The translations under genes and the position numbers were made by a program. DNA of 64,000 nucleotides, from positions 310,001 to 374,000 of the forward strand of contig NZ_FNCJ01000002.1 of NCBI RefSeq assembly GCF_900100735.1. Reading direction: 5' to 3'. The stretch comes from Paraburkholderia phenazinium (GTDB taxonomy: Bacteria; Pseudomonadota; Gammaproteobacteria; Burkholderiales; Burkholderiaceae). Below, piece by piece: positions 42,748-52,957 of this stretch (position 1 is the first letter of the stretch; each line of letters opens with the position of its first letter). The notes below the pieces were generated by a model. It saw only the letters and a program-made list of their open reading frames with translations, was not told the DNA's origin and did not search any database.

Positions 42748-44883
42748 ATGGCGAACCTTGCGCACGCGATTAGCGAATTCCAGAACGGCGAGCTGTCGCA
42801 AGATGAGTTCATCGCACAGCTCGACAGTACGCTGACGAAGGACAGTGTGGGTTCGGCGCGGCTGCTGGAGATATTGGGCGAAGCACACACCCACATGCCG
42901 TTGCCCCCGGAGGTGTACGCGGAAGTTCAGCGCAGGATCGAGCGCATGAGCAGCACGAACCTGACGCTGGGCGGCGGCGAGACCCGCGTGCAGACCACGC
43001 TGCAATATCCCGCTTCCTCTGCTCGTGTCCCGGCTGGCTCGGCAGTCAGCGGGGGACAGGTGGGTGCGCCTTCTGCTGCTCAGCCCACTACCGGTTCCGA
43101 ACCGGTCAAAGGCGTTGGCGATACGCTCAATAACCGTTTCGTGCTGGAGGAGTGCCTCGGCGTCGGTGGCATGGGCACCGTGTACAAGGCACTTGACCTG
43201 CGCAAGCTGGAAGCATCCGACCGCAAGCCCTACGTCGCCATCAAGGTCCTCAACGTACAGTTTCGCGGCAACCCCCAGTCGCTGATCGCGCTGCAACGCG
43301 AAGCCAAGAAGGCCCAGGTGCTGGCGCACCGCAATATCGTCACCGTCTACGACTTCGACCGGGACGGCGCGGTCGTCTACCTGACGATGGAATATCTGTC
43401 CGGCAAGCCGCTCAGCCACCTGTTGCGCAACAAGAATTTCAAGGGCATGCCGTACGGCGAGGCGCTGCCGATCGTCAAAGGCATGGCGAATGCGCTCGCC
43501 TATGCACACGAGCATGGTTTCGTTCACTGCGACTTCAAGCCAGGCAATGTGTTGCTGACGGAAAAGGGCGATGTCAAGGTGATCGACTTCGGTATTGCGC
43601 GGGTATTTCAGCGTCCTGAAGAGGAGAGCGATGCAACCGTGTTCGATCCGGGAACGCTCGGCGCGTTGACGCCCGCCTATGCGAGCCCCGAGATGCTCGA
43701 GCATCTCGAGCCCGATCCGCGCGACGATGTGTATGCGCTCGGCTGCATTGTCTATGAACTGCTGACGGGACATCACCCGTTTAACCGGCTCTCGGCCACC
43801 CAGGCGCGCAGCGCCGATCTCAAGCCGCAACGTCCCGAAGGCCTGGCTACGCGCCCGTGGCGGGCCTTGCGCGCGACGCTCGCCTTTGATCGCCAGGCAC
43901 GTACGCCGACGGTCACCCGCTTCGTGGACGAATTCACTGCGCAGCCGCGAGTCACAAAACAACGCATGCTGATTGCCGGGGGCGCTGCGCTCGCGGGGCT
44001 GGGTGTAGCCGGTCTTGGATTCCTCTGGTACCGGGGGCAGGGCGCTTCCACCGGCGCGGTGCAGGCGCCATCGGCGCCGCTGATTGGGGCGGCGCCGGCA
44101 ACGCAGCAAGCGCTGAGCGATCGCGTGCCAGCGCCAACGCCAGCGTCGCAAGCCGCGTTAGCGTCAGGGGTGGCGTCGACCTTGGCCGAGGCGCCGGCAC
44201 CGCTTCCACCGACGCTCGCATCGGTCGCCACATTGCTCGCGCAGATGCCATGTTCCGCGCTCGCCGCGTCGGTGCATGGTCATACGGTGAAAGTGCACGG
44301 CTTCGTGCCGCAGTCCAACGGTATCGCCACGCTGAAGGAGCGCCTGAATGCGCTGCCGGGCGTGAGCGCGCTGAACGTCGACGTGACGCCGCTTGCCGCG
44401 GACAAATGCGATGTCATCCAGTTTTTCGCGCCATACTGGACTCGCAACTGGCAGGCTGGCCACCCCGCCGCGCTTCAGGTGAAAGCGACCGACGGGCAAC
44501 TCGTCGAGGGCGATCCGTTGGTGGTCAGCGTAACGACGCCGGGCTACGATTCCTACGTCAATATCGACTACTACCAGTTAGACGGCAGCGTCGTGCATAT
44601 GGTGCCCAGTCCGCGCGAGCCGGATAACCAGGCGCCGCCGAATTATGCGGCGACCGTCGGCAGCGCAGGAGACTGGGTGATTGCCAAACCGTTCGGGACT
44701 GAACTGGTGGTGCTGCTGATCACGCCGGCCCCGCTGTTTAACGCACTCCGGCCGGAAAGCGAAGCGCGCGCGGACTATCTACGCGCACTGAACACACGTC
44801 TCGCCCAGATTGCAGGCAAGTACGGAGCGGATCACATCGTCGCCGATGTGGCTCAGATCAACAGCCAGCCCCGCAAGCACTGA
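42748..44883 (+). CDS. Membrane Ser/Thr protein kinase (PknB/PpkA-like) with a DUF4384-like C-terminus
   Basis: The 711-residue protein has an N-terminal ~125-residue region of unknown type. The kinase domain follows (ECLGVGGMGTVYKALD, YVAIKVLN, HGFVHCDFKPGNVLL, VIDFGIAR, YASPEML). Then come one membrane helix (near residues 409-428), an Ala/Pro linker and a periplasmic C-terminal domain resembling DUF4384. Catalytic Lys, Asp and DFG are present. HCD in place of HRD classifies it as a non-RD kinase. With the FHA protein and PP2C phosphatase, it recalls the PpkA-Fha-PppA switch of type VI secretion. The ATG at 42748 was chosen over a weak GTG at 42604. Confidence 0.85.
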   Translation: MANLAHAISEFQNGELSQDEFIAQLDSTLTKDSVGSARLLEILGEAHTHMPLPPEVYAEVQRRIERMSSTNLTLGGGETRVQTTLQYPASSARVPAGSAVSGGQVGAPSAAQPTTGSEPVKGVGDTLNNRFVLEECLGVGGMGTVYKALDLRKLEASDRKPYVAIKVLNVQFRGNPQSLIALQREAKKAQVLAHRNIVTVYDFDRDGAVVYLTMEYLSGKPLSHLLRNKNFKGMPYGEALPIVKGMANALAYAHEHGFVHCDFKPGNVLLTEKGDVKVIDFGIARVFQRPEEESDATVFDPGTLGALTPAYASPEMLEHLEPDPRDDVYALGCIVYELLTGHHPFNRLSATQARSADLKPQRPEGLATRPWRALRATLAFDRQARTPTVTRFVDEFTAQPRVTKQRMLIAGGAALAGLGVAGLGFLWYRGQGASTGAVQAPSAPLIGAAPATQQALSDRVPAPTPASQAALASGVASTLAEAPAPLPPTLASVATLLAQMPCSALAASVHGHTVKVHGFVPQSNGIATLKERLNALPGVSALNVDVTPLAADKCDVIQFFAPYWTRNWQAGHPAALQVKATDGQLVEGDPLVVSVTTPGYDSYVNIDYYQLDGSVVHMVPSPREPDNQAPPNYAATVGSAGDWVIAKPFGTELVVLLITPAPLFNALRPESEARADYLRALNTRLAQIAGKYGADHIVADVAQINSQPRKH

Positions 44884-44933
44884 GGGCCACGCCTGGCGGC
44901 CCCCTTCGGTGTCACGCTCATCACGGCTTCCAT

Positions 44934-46859
44934 TTACTTCAGATCTTTGGCAACCCGGAAGCCGTTCTGCGACTGACGCACGCTCTCGCTGTACTTGAAG
45001 CGCGTCGAAACCAGCATGTAGTCGGCGCCTTCGCGCCACGAGCCGCCGCGAATGACCCGCGCGTCGCAGCCGGACGCATCCCAGACCCGGCCGTCCGCCG
45101 GCGCGTCCTTGTACGAACTGTGCCAGCAGTCGCTCACCCATTGCCAGACGTTGCCGCCCATGTCGTACAGACCATAGGGGTTCGCGCCGAACGTTCCGAC
45201 GTTTTCCGGCCCCGCCTCGTGCCAGGGATCTCCGCAGCCCTTGCAGTTGGTGTTGCCTTTGCGCATCTGATCGCCCCACCAGTATGGCGTCGAGGTGCCG
45301 CCACGTGCGGCGTATTCCCATTCGGCTTCGGTGGGCAGGCGGTAGGGTTTGCCGGTCACCTTGGCGAGCCACTTGACGTACTGCTGGACATCGTCCCAAC
45401 TGAGGTCGCGAGCGGGAGCGTTCGTGCCCGGACCGTTTTCGCCCGACAGCTTCGGGCAGGCATTGGCCGCAACGCATGCATTCCATTGTTCGACAGTCAC
45501 ATCGTACTTGCCGATCGCAAACGGCGTGCCGATCGTGACATGATGCGGCGGCCTCTCCGAGATATCGCCCGAATTGCTGCCCATCGTGAACGAGCCGGCG
45601 GGTAGCGACACCATCACTGGGCAGGTCGCGCAGTCCTTGCTCTCGCCGGCCGTTGGACTGAAGGCTGCGGATTTGACCGGCGCCTTGGGCGTCGCGGCTA
45701 CAGGCGCGGGCGCCGGTGTGCTCGCCGCAACCGCGTGACCCGGTTGCGGCGTGGCCGCCTGAGCTTTCGATGCGGCGGGCGCTGCGGGTAGCGCAGCACC
45801 CGGCGCGGCGCCCGGAGCCGGCGCAGAAGCCGCGGCCTGCAAGCGCTCGATACGCGCTTTCGCCAGCGCTGCGAAGCGGCCGTTGGGGTAAGCCTTCAGG
45901 TACGCCTCGTAATCGCTCACGTAGTTGCTGTTCTTGATCGAATCCCAGAACGTCAGTTCGTATTGTTCGCTGCTGTCCTTCGGCATGATGCCGCGGCTAC
46001 GCATGGAGACAATCGCTGTGCTGGCAAGCTCCGGGCTTGCCGTGCTTGCCACGCCGCTACCCGGATAGCGTGCGAAGCGGAAGACGCCGGCAAGCGACGA
46101 TACCGCCCACGGTCTTTGCTCACCGCTGGTATCGGCGCGTACGGCTCGCTCGACGCCGCGGATGATTCCGTCCACGTCGCGTTCCTGAGCAGTGGCGAGC
46201 GCGCGCAAAAGCGCGCGTGTGTAGACACCGTGGCTGTTACCGTCGGCTGCAAATCCGCCAGGCGCCGTGGCGTAGGCGATAAACGTCTGCTCCGGCAACG
46301 GCGAACCCGGCTTGTCGACATCGGCGGAACGGAATGGGTTTTGCAGACAGGTGTCGAGTATGACCAGATTGGTCTTGTGGGCTCGGGGTGCCGACATCGC
46401 TGCGAGCACGCTGCTCAGACCGATTCCATTGATGAGAAGAGCGGCGGGGTGGCGGCCGTCGATACCCTCCGGCACCAGGATGGTTTCGTTGCCGACCTGC
46501 AGACCGTGCCCGGCAAAATAAAAGAGGCCGACACCGCCGCCCGCCAGACGCGTGTGAAACGCGGCAAGTGCCTGCTGGATCTGCTGCGGCCTCCCGTCGG
46601 TGAGCACGCTCACCTCGAAGCCGAGCGACGCCAGCAGCGCGCCCATGCTGCGGGCGTCGTTGCTGGCGTTGTCAGGCCGGATGGCGCCGCTATCGCTATT
46701 GCCGATGACAAGCGCAATGCGCCGCTCACCCGTGCCTTGGCCGGATCGTGCTGTGGTCTGAAGAATCGCGCTGCTGCTAACTTGCGTGACAGCGTTGGCA
46801 TCCGTCCACGGCATGTGTAGGACCCCGGCTATGCATACCAGCAGGAATTTTCGCCACAT
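44934..46859 (-). CDS. Caspase-like peptidase fused to a formylglycine-generating-enzyme-like domain
   Basis: The 641-residue protein has a signal peptide, a C14 caspase-like domain ([13 protein letters not shown]; His in [13 protein letters not shown]; Cys in [12 protein letters not shown]), a helical segment, an Ala/Pro linker and a C-terminal FGE-sulfatase domain ([20 protein letters not shown] to [14 protein letters not shown]). Both caspase catalytic residues are present. The FGE fold is often used for binding, not catalysis. It is exported, so it acts in the periplasm or at the surface. AGGATTTGAAT precedes the start. It is convergent with the kinase gene. Confidence 0.85.
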   Translation of the reverse strand: MWRKFLLVCIAGVLHMPWTDANAVTQVSSSAILQTTARSGQGTGERRIALVIGNSDSGAIRPDNASNDARSMGALLASLGFEVSVLTDGRPQQIQQALAAFHTRLAGGGVGLFYFAGHGLQVGNETILVPEGIDGRHPAALLINGIGLSSVLAAMSAPRAHKTNLVILDTCLQNPFRSADVDKPGSPLPEQTFIAYATAPGGFAADGNSHGVYTRALLRALATAQERDVDGIIRGVERAVRADTSGEQRPWAVSSLAGVFRFARYPGSGVASTASPELASTAIVSMRSRGIMPKDSSEQYELTFWDSIKNSNYVSDYEAYLKAYPNGRFAALAKARIERLQAAASAPAPGAAPGAALPAAPAASKAQAATPQPGHAVAASTPAPAPVAATPKAPVKSAAFSPTAGESKDCATCPVMVSLPAGSFTMGSNSGDISERPPHHVTIGTPFAIGKYDVTVEQWNACVAANACPKLSGENGPGTNAPARDLSWDDVQQYVKWLAKVTGKPYRLPTEAEWEYAARGGTSTPYWWGDQMRKGNTNCKGCGDPWHEAGPENVGTFGANPYGLYDMGGNVWQWVSDCWHSSYKDAPADGRVWDASGCDARVIRGGSWREGADYMLVSTRFKYSESVRQSQNGFRVAKDLK

Positions 46860-47211
46860 ATTCAAATCCTGGTTGTCCGTACCGAACCCGCTATCCGATG
46901 GCGAACACTCCGGCATCGGGGCGGCGACGCATTGCACAGCAGCTTGCATGCGAATTGTGTTGGCAGTTTCGCGACGGTCGTAAACAACGATAGCACGCGG
47001 TACATGCGTCACAAGGTTAACGAATGGTTCGTATCTTTTTGTGAAGTTACGTCCTAAGCTAAAGGACGAAATACGAGGTCCGGTTCGGGGCGCGTTGCCA
47101 GATGCCTCGCTATGCGGATGCGCACGCCGCTCGCGAATCTGCGGTTGACCGCGCGGTCGACACGTGGTGCGGCAGCGGGCGAGAGAGCCACTCTCCCGGA
47201 GGAGGCGCAAC
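46860..47211. other. Divergent intergenic region before the DUF4399 genes
   Basis: No gene is supported in this 352-base gap. A perfect 6-base inverted repeat, CGTCCT-aagctaa-AGGACG, lies at 47050-47068 and could be a regulator site. No -24/-12 promoter was seen. Confidence 0.4.
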
Positions 47212-47637
47212 ATGCCAGTAAGAACAGCGCTCAGTGTTCTGGCCGTGATATTCCTGACGGCTGCGGCGCCCGTCACGCAGCAGACGCCATCCCCGCCAGG
47301 CGCCGAGGAGTACATCATCTGGCCACCCGACGGCGCCGTGATTCACGGCGGCAAGCTGTGGGTGCGCATGGGGTTGCGCGGCATGGGGATCTGTCCGAAG
47401 GGAGTCAACGTTCCTAATACCGGACATCATCATCTACTGATCGATACCGATCTTCCGCCGCTCGACCAGCAGATCCCCTCCGACCGCAACCACCTGCACT
47501 ACGGCGCAGGCGAAACCGACGCGCGCGTCGAACTGGCGCCGGGCACCCATACGCTGCAGCTTCTGCTTGGGGACGAGAACCACGTGCCGCATGTTCCCGC
47601 GGTCTATTCGAAGAAGATCACCATTTACGTACGTTAG
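47212..47637 (+). CDS. DUF4399 secreted protein, copy 1
   Basis: The 141-residue protein has a signal peptide ([17 protein letters not shown]) and one DUF4399 domain with [20 protein letters not shown], then [30 protein letters not shown]4399 proteins are small periplasmic beta-proteins of unknown role; the His-rich GHHHLLID motif suggests metal binding. GGAGGAGGCG precedes the ATG. A close paralogue follows 45 bases later. Confidence 0.82.
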   Translation: MPVRTALSVLAVIFLTAAAPVTQQTPSPPGAEEYIIWPPDGAVIHGGKLWVRMGLRGMGICPKGVNVPNTGHHHLLIDTDLPPLDQQIPSDRNHLHYGAGETDARVELAPGTHTLQLLLGDENHVPHVPAVYSKKITIYVR

Positions 47638-47682
47638 GACCGCTTTGTACGCTTCGGTCTGCGAGGACGGAGAGCACGCACG

Positions 47683-48108
47683 ATGAACAAGATAATCGCT
47701 CTCGCGGCACTGGCCGCCACGATCTGGCTGAATCCGGCCTTTGCGGCTGGCACGCCGTCGCCGCCCGGTGCCTTTTGCTATATCGGCTACCCGAACGAAG
47801 GACAGACGTTGCCCGCCGGCAAGCCGTTTCGCGTCTGGTTCGGCCTGCGCAATATGGGCGTGGCGCCCAAAGGCGTTAACTACCCGAACACCGGCCACCA
47901 TCACTTGCTGATCGACACCGATCTGCCGCCGCTCGATCAGGAGATTCCCTCCGATCGTACCCACCTGCATTTCGGCGCAGGCGAAACCGAAACGACTCTG
48001 GTGCTGCCGCCCGGCAAACACACGCTGCAGCTATTGATGGGCGACTATATGCATATGCCGCACGATCCACCGGTCTATTCGAAGAAGATCACTATCTACG
48101 TCAAGTAG
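47683..48108 (+). CDS. DUF4399 secreted protein, copy 2
   Basis: The 141-residue protein has a signal peptide (MNKIIALAALAATIWLNPAFA) and the same domain as copy 1 ([40 protein letters not shown]). The two are about 70% identical in the mature part, so they arose by tandem duplication. GGACGGAGAGC precedes the start. They may serve as periplasmic metal or ligand binders for the export system; there is no direct evidence. Confidence 0.82.
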   Translation: MNKIIALAALAATIWLNPAFAAGTPSPPGAFCYIGYPNEGQTLPAGKPFRVWFGLRNMGVAPKGVNYPNTGHHHLLIDTDLPPLDQEIPSDRTHLHFGAGETETTLVLPPGKHTLQLLMGDYMHMPHDPPVYSKKITIYVK

Positions 48109-48295
48109 CTACATCAATGCGTGTCGAGCGTTGCCTGTTGGTGTGGCGCCAACGCTGTGAACCGATCGTGTTGGGCAGCGGCAATCATATGGCGGGTTGC
48201 CTGCCTTGGCGGCGCGCGACACAGCGTGCCGTTACTTCCTGAATACCGGCGTGATTTCAAGCGATTGGGTCTTTGCCCGCAAATCAGCGATGCAT

Positions 48296-48310
48296 TGGCA
48301 CGGCCTGTGC
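48296..48310 (+). promoter_or_regulatory. Sigma-54 promoter before peptide 5
   Basis: TTGGCACGGCCTGTGCA matches the sigma-54 consensus except for one base at -12, with exact GG-N10-GC spacing. The bases after it resemble those after the promoter at 34810, including a 5'-end hairpin at 48320-48346. It lies 75 bases before the ATG. Confidence 0.7.
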
Positions 48311-48384
48311 ATAAGCTGGGTGCGAGCAGACACGAGATGCTCCCACCCCCGGACAAGCGTCTCGCAGTCCTCTGGAGAACCGTA

Positions 48385-48666
48385 ATGAACACGCTCATGA
48401 TCACCGACCTGCCCATCACCGAAGAACTCGACCGCAAGACGATGCGCGCCGTGCACGGCGGCCTGACGGCAGGCGCCCCGATGCCCCAGCTTCCCTCGCT
48501 CAGCCAGTTCAAGTTTGGCGACGGCACGACGGTCAGCGCTTCACAGCTGATCAATCAAGGCCTGAGCATCGACAACGTCAATGGCATGGACACGGCCTTC
48601 GCGACCGGCGTCTCCTCGACCATCACACCGCATCAGTCCGCCAATAACAGCATCACGCTGATCTGA
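48385..48666 (+). CDS. Double-glycine leader peptide precursor 5
   Basis: The 93-residue precursor has the leader MNTLMITDLPITEELDRKT then MRAVHGG. The core differs from the others (APMPQLPSLSQFKFGDGT, then SASQLINQGLSIDNVNG) and is rich in Ser, Thr, Asn and Gln, with no Cys, Arg, Glu or Trp. CTGGAGAACC precedes the ATG. It lies directly upstream of the TolC-like exporter gene. Confidence 0.83.
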   Translation: MNTLMITDLPITEELDRKTMRAVHGGLTAGAPMPQLPSLSQFKFGDGTTVSASQLINQGLSIDNVNGMDTAFATGVSSTITPHQSANNSITLI

Positions 48667-48752
48667 CCGGCGCGTTCCGGCCACAGGGCGCGGTCAAAAC
48701 GCGCCTGCAACTGATCGTTCTGTCGATACAGTCGCACTTACTGGAGAAAATC

Positions 48753-50255
48753 GTGTCTGCCTTGTTCTGTCTGGCAGGTGGTCAGCGCACGCCGGTTGCG
48801 GCAGTGGCGCAAGAAGATACCGGCAGCGGTACGCGCCTCGAGCATCGAGGCCCGACGCGGCGAGTGCTCGGGGCCATGGCGTTGTGTGCAATAGTGCTAT
48901 GCGGTTGTGTCGACGTCAGCATGCCCGCCTACCAGCGCCCCGATACGCCGGCGAAGGCTGCGTGGTCGAACGGGAGCGTCGCCGTCTCGGCCGCCGACAC
49001 AATCGAACCGGACTGGTGGAAGAGCTTCCAGGATCCGTATCTGAATTCGCTGATTGCGAAGGCGATAGCTGGCAATTTCGACATCAAGATCCTTGCCGCA
49101 CGCATTCAAGTGGCGGGCGCCGAGATCAACGAGGCGCAGGCGGGCGCGCTGCCCACCATGGATGCGGGTGCTGGCGCGAACTTCCAGAAGAGCACAGGCG
49201 TGCCGTTCCAGCAGCAATACATGTTGGGGACCCAGGTCAACTGGGACATCGACATCTGGGGCAAGGTCGAGAAGGGCGTACAGGCACAGAAAGCCGAATT
49301 TCACGCGACAGAAGCGGACTGGCGTGCGGGATATCTGGAGCTCGTCTCCAACGTCTCCATTACCTATTTCCAGATTCTGCAGTACGACGATCAGATCGCA
49401 CAGCAGGAGAAGACGTTGGCCACCAACCGGCAGATACTCGCGATCTACGATGGGCAAAGCCGCAATGGTCTGATCCCTCAAACCCAGGTCATGCGCCAGC
49501 AGGCCGAAATCAACCGCCTGACCAACGAGTTGCTGGAACTGCGGCGCTCACGCGATCTCGCGAACAATGCGCTTGCCACGTTGATCGGCGTGCCGGCGGG
49601 CGAGTTTCAGCTACCGGACGGGCATTTGCAGCAACGCGTCCAGTTGCCACCGGTGCCCGCAGGGTTGCCGGCCCAGTTGCTGGCGCGGCGCCCCGATATC
49701 GTGGCCGCGGAATTTCGCGTCCTCGAAGCGTATGACCTGGTCGGTCAGGCGAAGCTTGCCCAATTGCCCACCATCAGTCTGACGGGGCACGCAGGCACGG
49801 CGAGCTTTGCGCTGTCCGCCCTGTTGAAGGCGTTCACGTATGGCTTGATGCCCAGCATCGATTTTCCGATTCTCGACCCCAGCGTGCGGGCACACGTGAA
49901 GACGACCAAGGCACAGGGCGACGTCGCAGAGCAGCAGTATCGCCGCACGGTGATGGGCGCCTTCGAAGAGGTGGAGAACGCACTCGTCAATCTCGACTCG
50001 CATCGCAAGCAACGCGTGGAACTGCAGGAAGAGGTCGCGCGCTTGCGCCTCGTTGCCGATCAGATCGAAGCGCAGTTGAAAGAAGGTGTGGTGTCGCAGC
50101 TTGAAGTGTTCGAGACGGAGCGCACGCTGCTCGAAGCACAACTCGCGCTGCTGGCCAATCATCAGCAGATTCTCTCGGATACCGTGCTGCTCTATAAGGC
50201 ACTGGGCGGTGGCTGGCCCGCAGTCGATGTTCAGGCTGAAGTGAAGGAAAACTAA
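48753..50255 (+). CDS. TolC/NodT-type outer-membrane lipoprotein of the export system
   Basis: The 500-residue outer-membrane factor has a lipobox VLCGC near residue 52 and PDWWKSFQDPYLNSLIAKAI plus WDIDIWGKVEKGVQAQKAE and later repeats typical of NodT. It starts at a GTG with CTGGAG upstream; an ATG at 48876 would give a signal of usual length. It differs clearly from the RND lipoprotein at 28246. Its place before FHA, HlyD and ABC genes indicates it is the outer-membrane exit of the type I exporter. Confidence 0.83.
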   Translation: MSALFCLAGGQRTPVAAVAQEDTGSGTRLEHRGPTRRVLGAMALCAIVLCGCVDVSMPAYQRPDTPAKAAWSNGSVAVSAADTIEPDWWKSFQDPYLNSLIAKAIAGNFDIKILAARIQVAGAEINEAQAGALPTMDAGAGANFQKSTGVPFQQQYMLGTQVNWDIDIWGKVEKGVQAQKAEFHATEADWRAGYLELVSNVSITYFQILQYDDQIAQQEKTLATNRQILAIYDGQSRNGLIPQTQVMRQQAEINRLTNELLELRRSRDLANNALATLIGVPAGEFQLPDGHLQQRVQLPPVPAGLPAQLLARRPDIVAAEFRVLEAYDLVGQAKLAQLPTISLTGHAGTASFALSALLKAFTYGLMPSIDFPILDPSVRAHVKTTKAQGDVAEQQYRRTVMGAFEEVENALVNLDSHRKQRVELQEEVARLRLVADQIEAQLKEGVVSQLEVFETERTLLEAQLALLANHQQILSDTVLLYKALGGGWPAVDVQAEVKEN

Positions 50256-50458
50256 GTGAATACTCAGATAACACGCAGGCAGCACCAATGGCAATACCAA
50301 AGGCAAACGGATAATTGACTCCCGCGATGCGTGTCTTACAATTCGATTGTCATCGCCCGTCCGGCGGTTCATCGCGCCAGAGCATTGGTGCTGCGGGTCT
50401 CGCCGGCCCTTCGCTGAACCATTCGTGGCAGCGGATCAACGCTTCGTGATGAAGACAA

Positions 50459-52957
50459 ATGACTCCCGGCGAGGCTCCAATTGCAGAGTTGAGGGTGACC
50501 CACGAACGGGAGTTCGATGTGGTGCTCTCGCCTGTCTCGCACCCGGAGCTGGGTACGATCCGCATTGGCGATAGCCTGTTCGCAGTCGGTCGCGGCGAAT
50601 CTCCCTTTACCGGCTATCCTCACGAACTGATCTCCGTGCTGTCGCGCAGGCACGCCAGAGTCTTCATCGAGCACGGTGCGGCCTACGTCGCCGACCTCGA
50701 CAGCAAGAACGGCACCTCGATCAACGGCACAAGCGTGCGGCAAACGCCGCACCGCTTGCGCGATGGCGATGAACTCTGCTTTGGCGGCACGCTGTGCTAT
50801 CGCGTGGGCATCGAACCCTCTGCGCATGCGCAAGCCTGCACGTCACAGTCCGTGATCCTGACGCTCGTTCCCGAGCGCGGCGACCTCGGGCTTCAGCCTA
50901 TCGAAGTGCGCAGCTTCCCATTTCTGGTCAGCAAGACCGACGACCTGTTCGCTCGCTACAAGACGCACTATCCGCATCAGGTCAATTACATTTCGCGGCG
51001 TCACGCGCACATCTTTCTGAAGGCGGGCGTTCCGTGCATCGAGGATCTGGGCAGTACGAACGGTACCTTCCTCGCTGGCAAGCGGCTCGAGGACTCGGCA
51101 ATTTCCCTACATGACGGTGATGTCCTTGCATTCGGCGGGGACCACTTCGTCTACAAGGTGCAATTGCACAACGCGTCCGACCTCGAGGCTACTGTGACCG
51201 TGATATCCGTCTCCGACCCCACCAAGTGCGAACTGCTCGATACCGACAAGACCACCTTCGTCGGCGCCGCGCATTCATTTCTCGAGATCTTTTGCATCGA
51301 TCAGGTCGCGCAGCGCGAGGATGAGGTCAATGAGGCCGTGTCCCACGTTGCGCACGCACCTGAGCGCGACGCCCAGCTTCCACACAGCCAGCACAAATGG
51401 CGCGTGTTCGCTTCCGAGTTGATGCGGGTGTTCTCGGGCGGCGATCGCACGGCGATCCGGCACGGCGCGGTGTGGGGCGTCGCGGGCGTGGCGCTGCTGC
51501 TGGTTGTGGCGGTTACGCTCTATATGAGAGGCGCGTCGCAGCGTGAGGTGAAGGCGCTGCTGGCGGACGGCAACTATTCCCATGCCGTGACGGTGGCGAA
51601 CCGGGATCTCGAACGTCATCCTGCCGATTCTCCGATGGAGGCGTTGGCGAGCGAAGCGCTGATGAAGGCTTCTGTGCCCGAATGGCTCTCGGCATTGCGC
51701 AGAGGCGATTTCGATCGCGCGGCGGCGGCGATCGCGAGTGCGAAGACGCTGGCCGAACCCAACCCCGACGCGAAGCCACTCGTCGATGAACTGGCATGGG
51801 TGGGCGATCTGGAGCGTTTCGTCGTAGGCAGGGGCGGCACGCAGGCGCCAATCAGGATGAACGCGGACGAAGATCGTATCACCGGGCTGCTTGCGCGCTG
51901 GAACGCGGACCCGCAGGCGCATCAACACGCGCTGGACCGGATTTCGTCATACGTGCCCGAGTTCGCCGAGCCATACGCGCAGGCGATGAGCCATTTGCGT
52001 GCGCTGCAGAGCGACAATTCCGTGTATCTGCCGGCGATTGCGCGCTTGAACGCGGCGATCGCCACCGAGCTGCCGCGAGGCAACTTCGATACGCTGCGGG
52101 CGATGTTTAGCGACTACGCCGAAAAGTACCCGCGCCTTGCCGGTCTGGACCGGCTGCGAGCAGACCTTCAGCAGTACGCCGCGCTCGCCGACGAGGCGCG
52201 TACGCGAAAGCTCGCGCCCCTGGTGGCGCTGATGAAATCCGCTCGCTTCACGACGCCACCATTCCAGCAACAGTACCGGCAGCTCGCCGCGACGCAGCTT
52301 CCTTCGGATGCGGTGATCCGGCAGCACGACCTCGTTGCTGCGGCGTGGCAGCGCGGCGATGGGCAGCAGGCGCTCGCCGGCTTGCAGTCGATGCCGCCTT
52401 CGCCATGGTCCGATGTGCTCGCTCAGGAACGGGCCCACAAGCAGGCCGTGCTCGATCAATTCGGTGCGCTGCAAAAGGCGCGTGGCATGAAGGACTACGA
52501 CGAGCAATTGCTGACGTTCTACGGCACGCTCGATCCCGTCGATGACGCCTGGTTCGTGCAAGCCATCGGCGCCGACGTGTCCTCGATACGCGACAAGGCG
52601 CTCGCTCGCGCTCAAGACTGGCTCACGCATTCCCAGGCCCTATGGCGTCAGTATCGCGAGAACGGTGCGATCGGCGGCGCCCAACGGCTCGAGTCCGGCA
52701 TCTCCGCACAGTTTCGCAGCCAGGCCAGATTGCTATCGGAAGCGCAGTCGGTCGCGCAACAAGGGATGCGCATCTATACGCAGCTACGCGCCGACCATTC
52801 CGGCGACTGGGACAGTCTGCTGAGCGCGATCAACGCCGAGGTCGAATTGCAACGCCGCTCGCTGCAGGAGCTGCGCATGGTGCTGGACCCGGAGCTGTTA
52901 CGGGCCAAGCTCGCCCTGATCGGAGGCACAGGCAGTGAAGCGGGAAATTCACCTTAA
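50459..52957 (+). CDS. Membrane protein with two FHA domains
   Basis: The 832-residue protein has two N-terminal FHA domains: residues about 35-115 (FAVGRGESPF, SRRHARVF, DLDSKNGTSINGT) and 140-225 (ISRRHAHIF, DLGSTNGTFLAGKRL). Both keep the Arg/Ser/Asn residues that bind phosphothreonine. One membrane helix near 340-360 leads to a long helical periplasmic domain. It should bind the phosphorylated target of the kinase at 42748. It overlaps the HlyD gene by 23 bases, so the exporter and the FHA protein are made together. Confidence 0.85.
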   Translation: MTPGEAPIAELRVTHEREFDVVLSPVSHPELGTIRIGDSLFAVGRGESPFTGYPHELISVLSRRHARVFIEHGAAYVADLDSKNGTSINGTSVRQTPHRLRDGDELCFGGTLCYRVGIEPSAHAQACTSQSVILTLVPERGDLGLQPIEVRSFPFLVSKTDDLFARYKTHYPHQVNYISRRHAHIFLKAGVPCIEDLGSTNGTFLAGKRLEDSAISLHDGDVLAFGGDHFVYKVQLHNASDLEATVTVISVSDPTKCELLDTDKTTFVGAAHSFLEIFCIDQVAQREDEVNEAVSHVAHAPERDAQLPHSQHKWRVFASELMRVFSGGDRTAIRHGAVWGVAGVALLLVVAVTLYMRGASQREVKALLADGNYSHAVTVANRDLERHPADSPMEALASEALMKASVPEWLSALRRGDFDRAAAAIASAKTLAEPNPDAKPLVDELAWVGDLERFVVGRGGTQAPIRMNADEDRITGLLARWNADPQAHQHALDRISSYVPEFAEPYAQAMSHLRALQSDNSVYLPAIARLNAAIATELPRGNFDTLRAMFSDYAEKYPRLAGLDRLRADLQQYAALADEARTRKLAPLVALMKSARFTTPPFQQQYRQLAATQLPSDAVIRQHDLVAAAWQRGDGQQALAGLQSMPPSPWSDVLAQERAHKQAVLDQFGALQKARGMKDYDEQLLTFYGTLDPVDDAWFVQAIGADVSSIRDKALARAQDWLTHSQALWRQYRENGAIGGAQRLESGISAQFRSQARLLSEAQSVAQQGMRIYTQLRADHSGDWDSLLSAINAEVELQRRSLQELRMVLDPELLRAKLALIGGTGSEAGNSP

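Noticed and set aside
47050..47068. Inverted repeat CGTCCT-N7-AGGACG
   Set aside because: It is perfect but short, and one such repeat in a 350-base gap is not convincing evidence of an operator.
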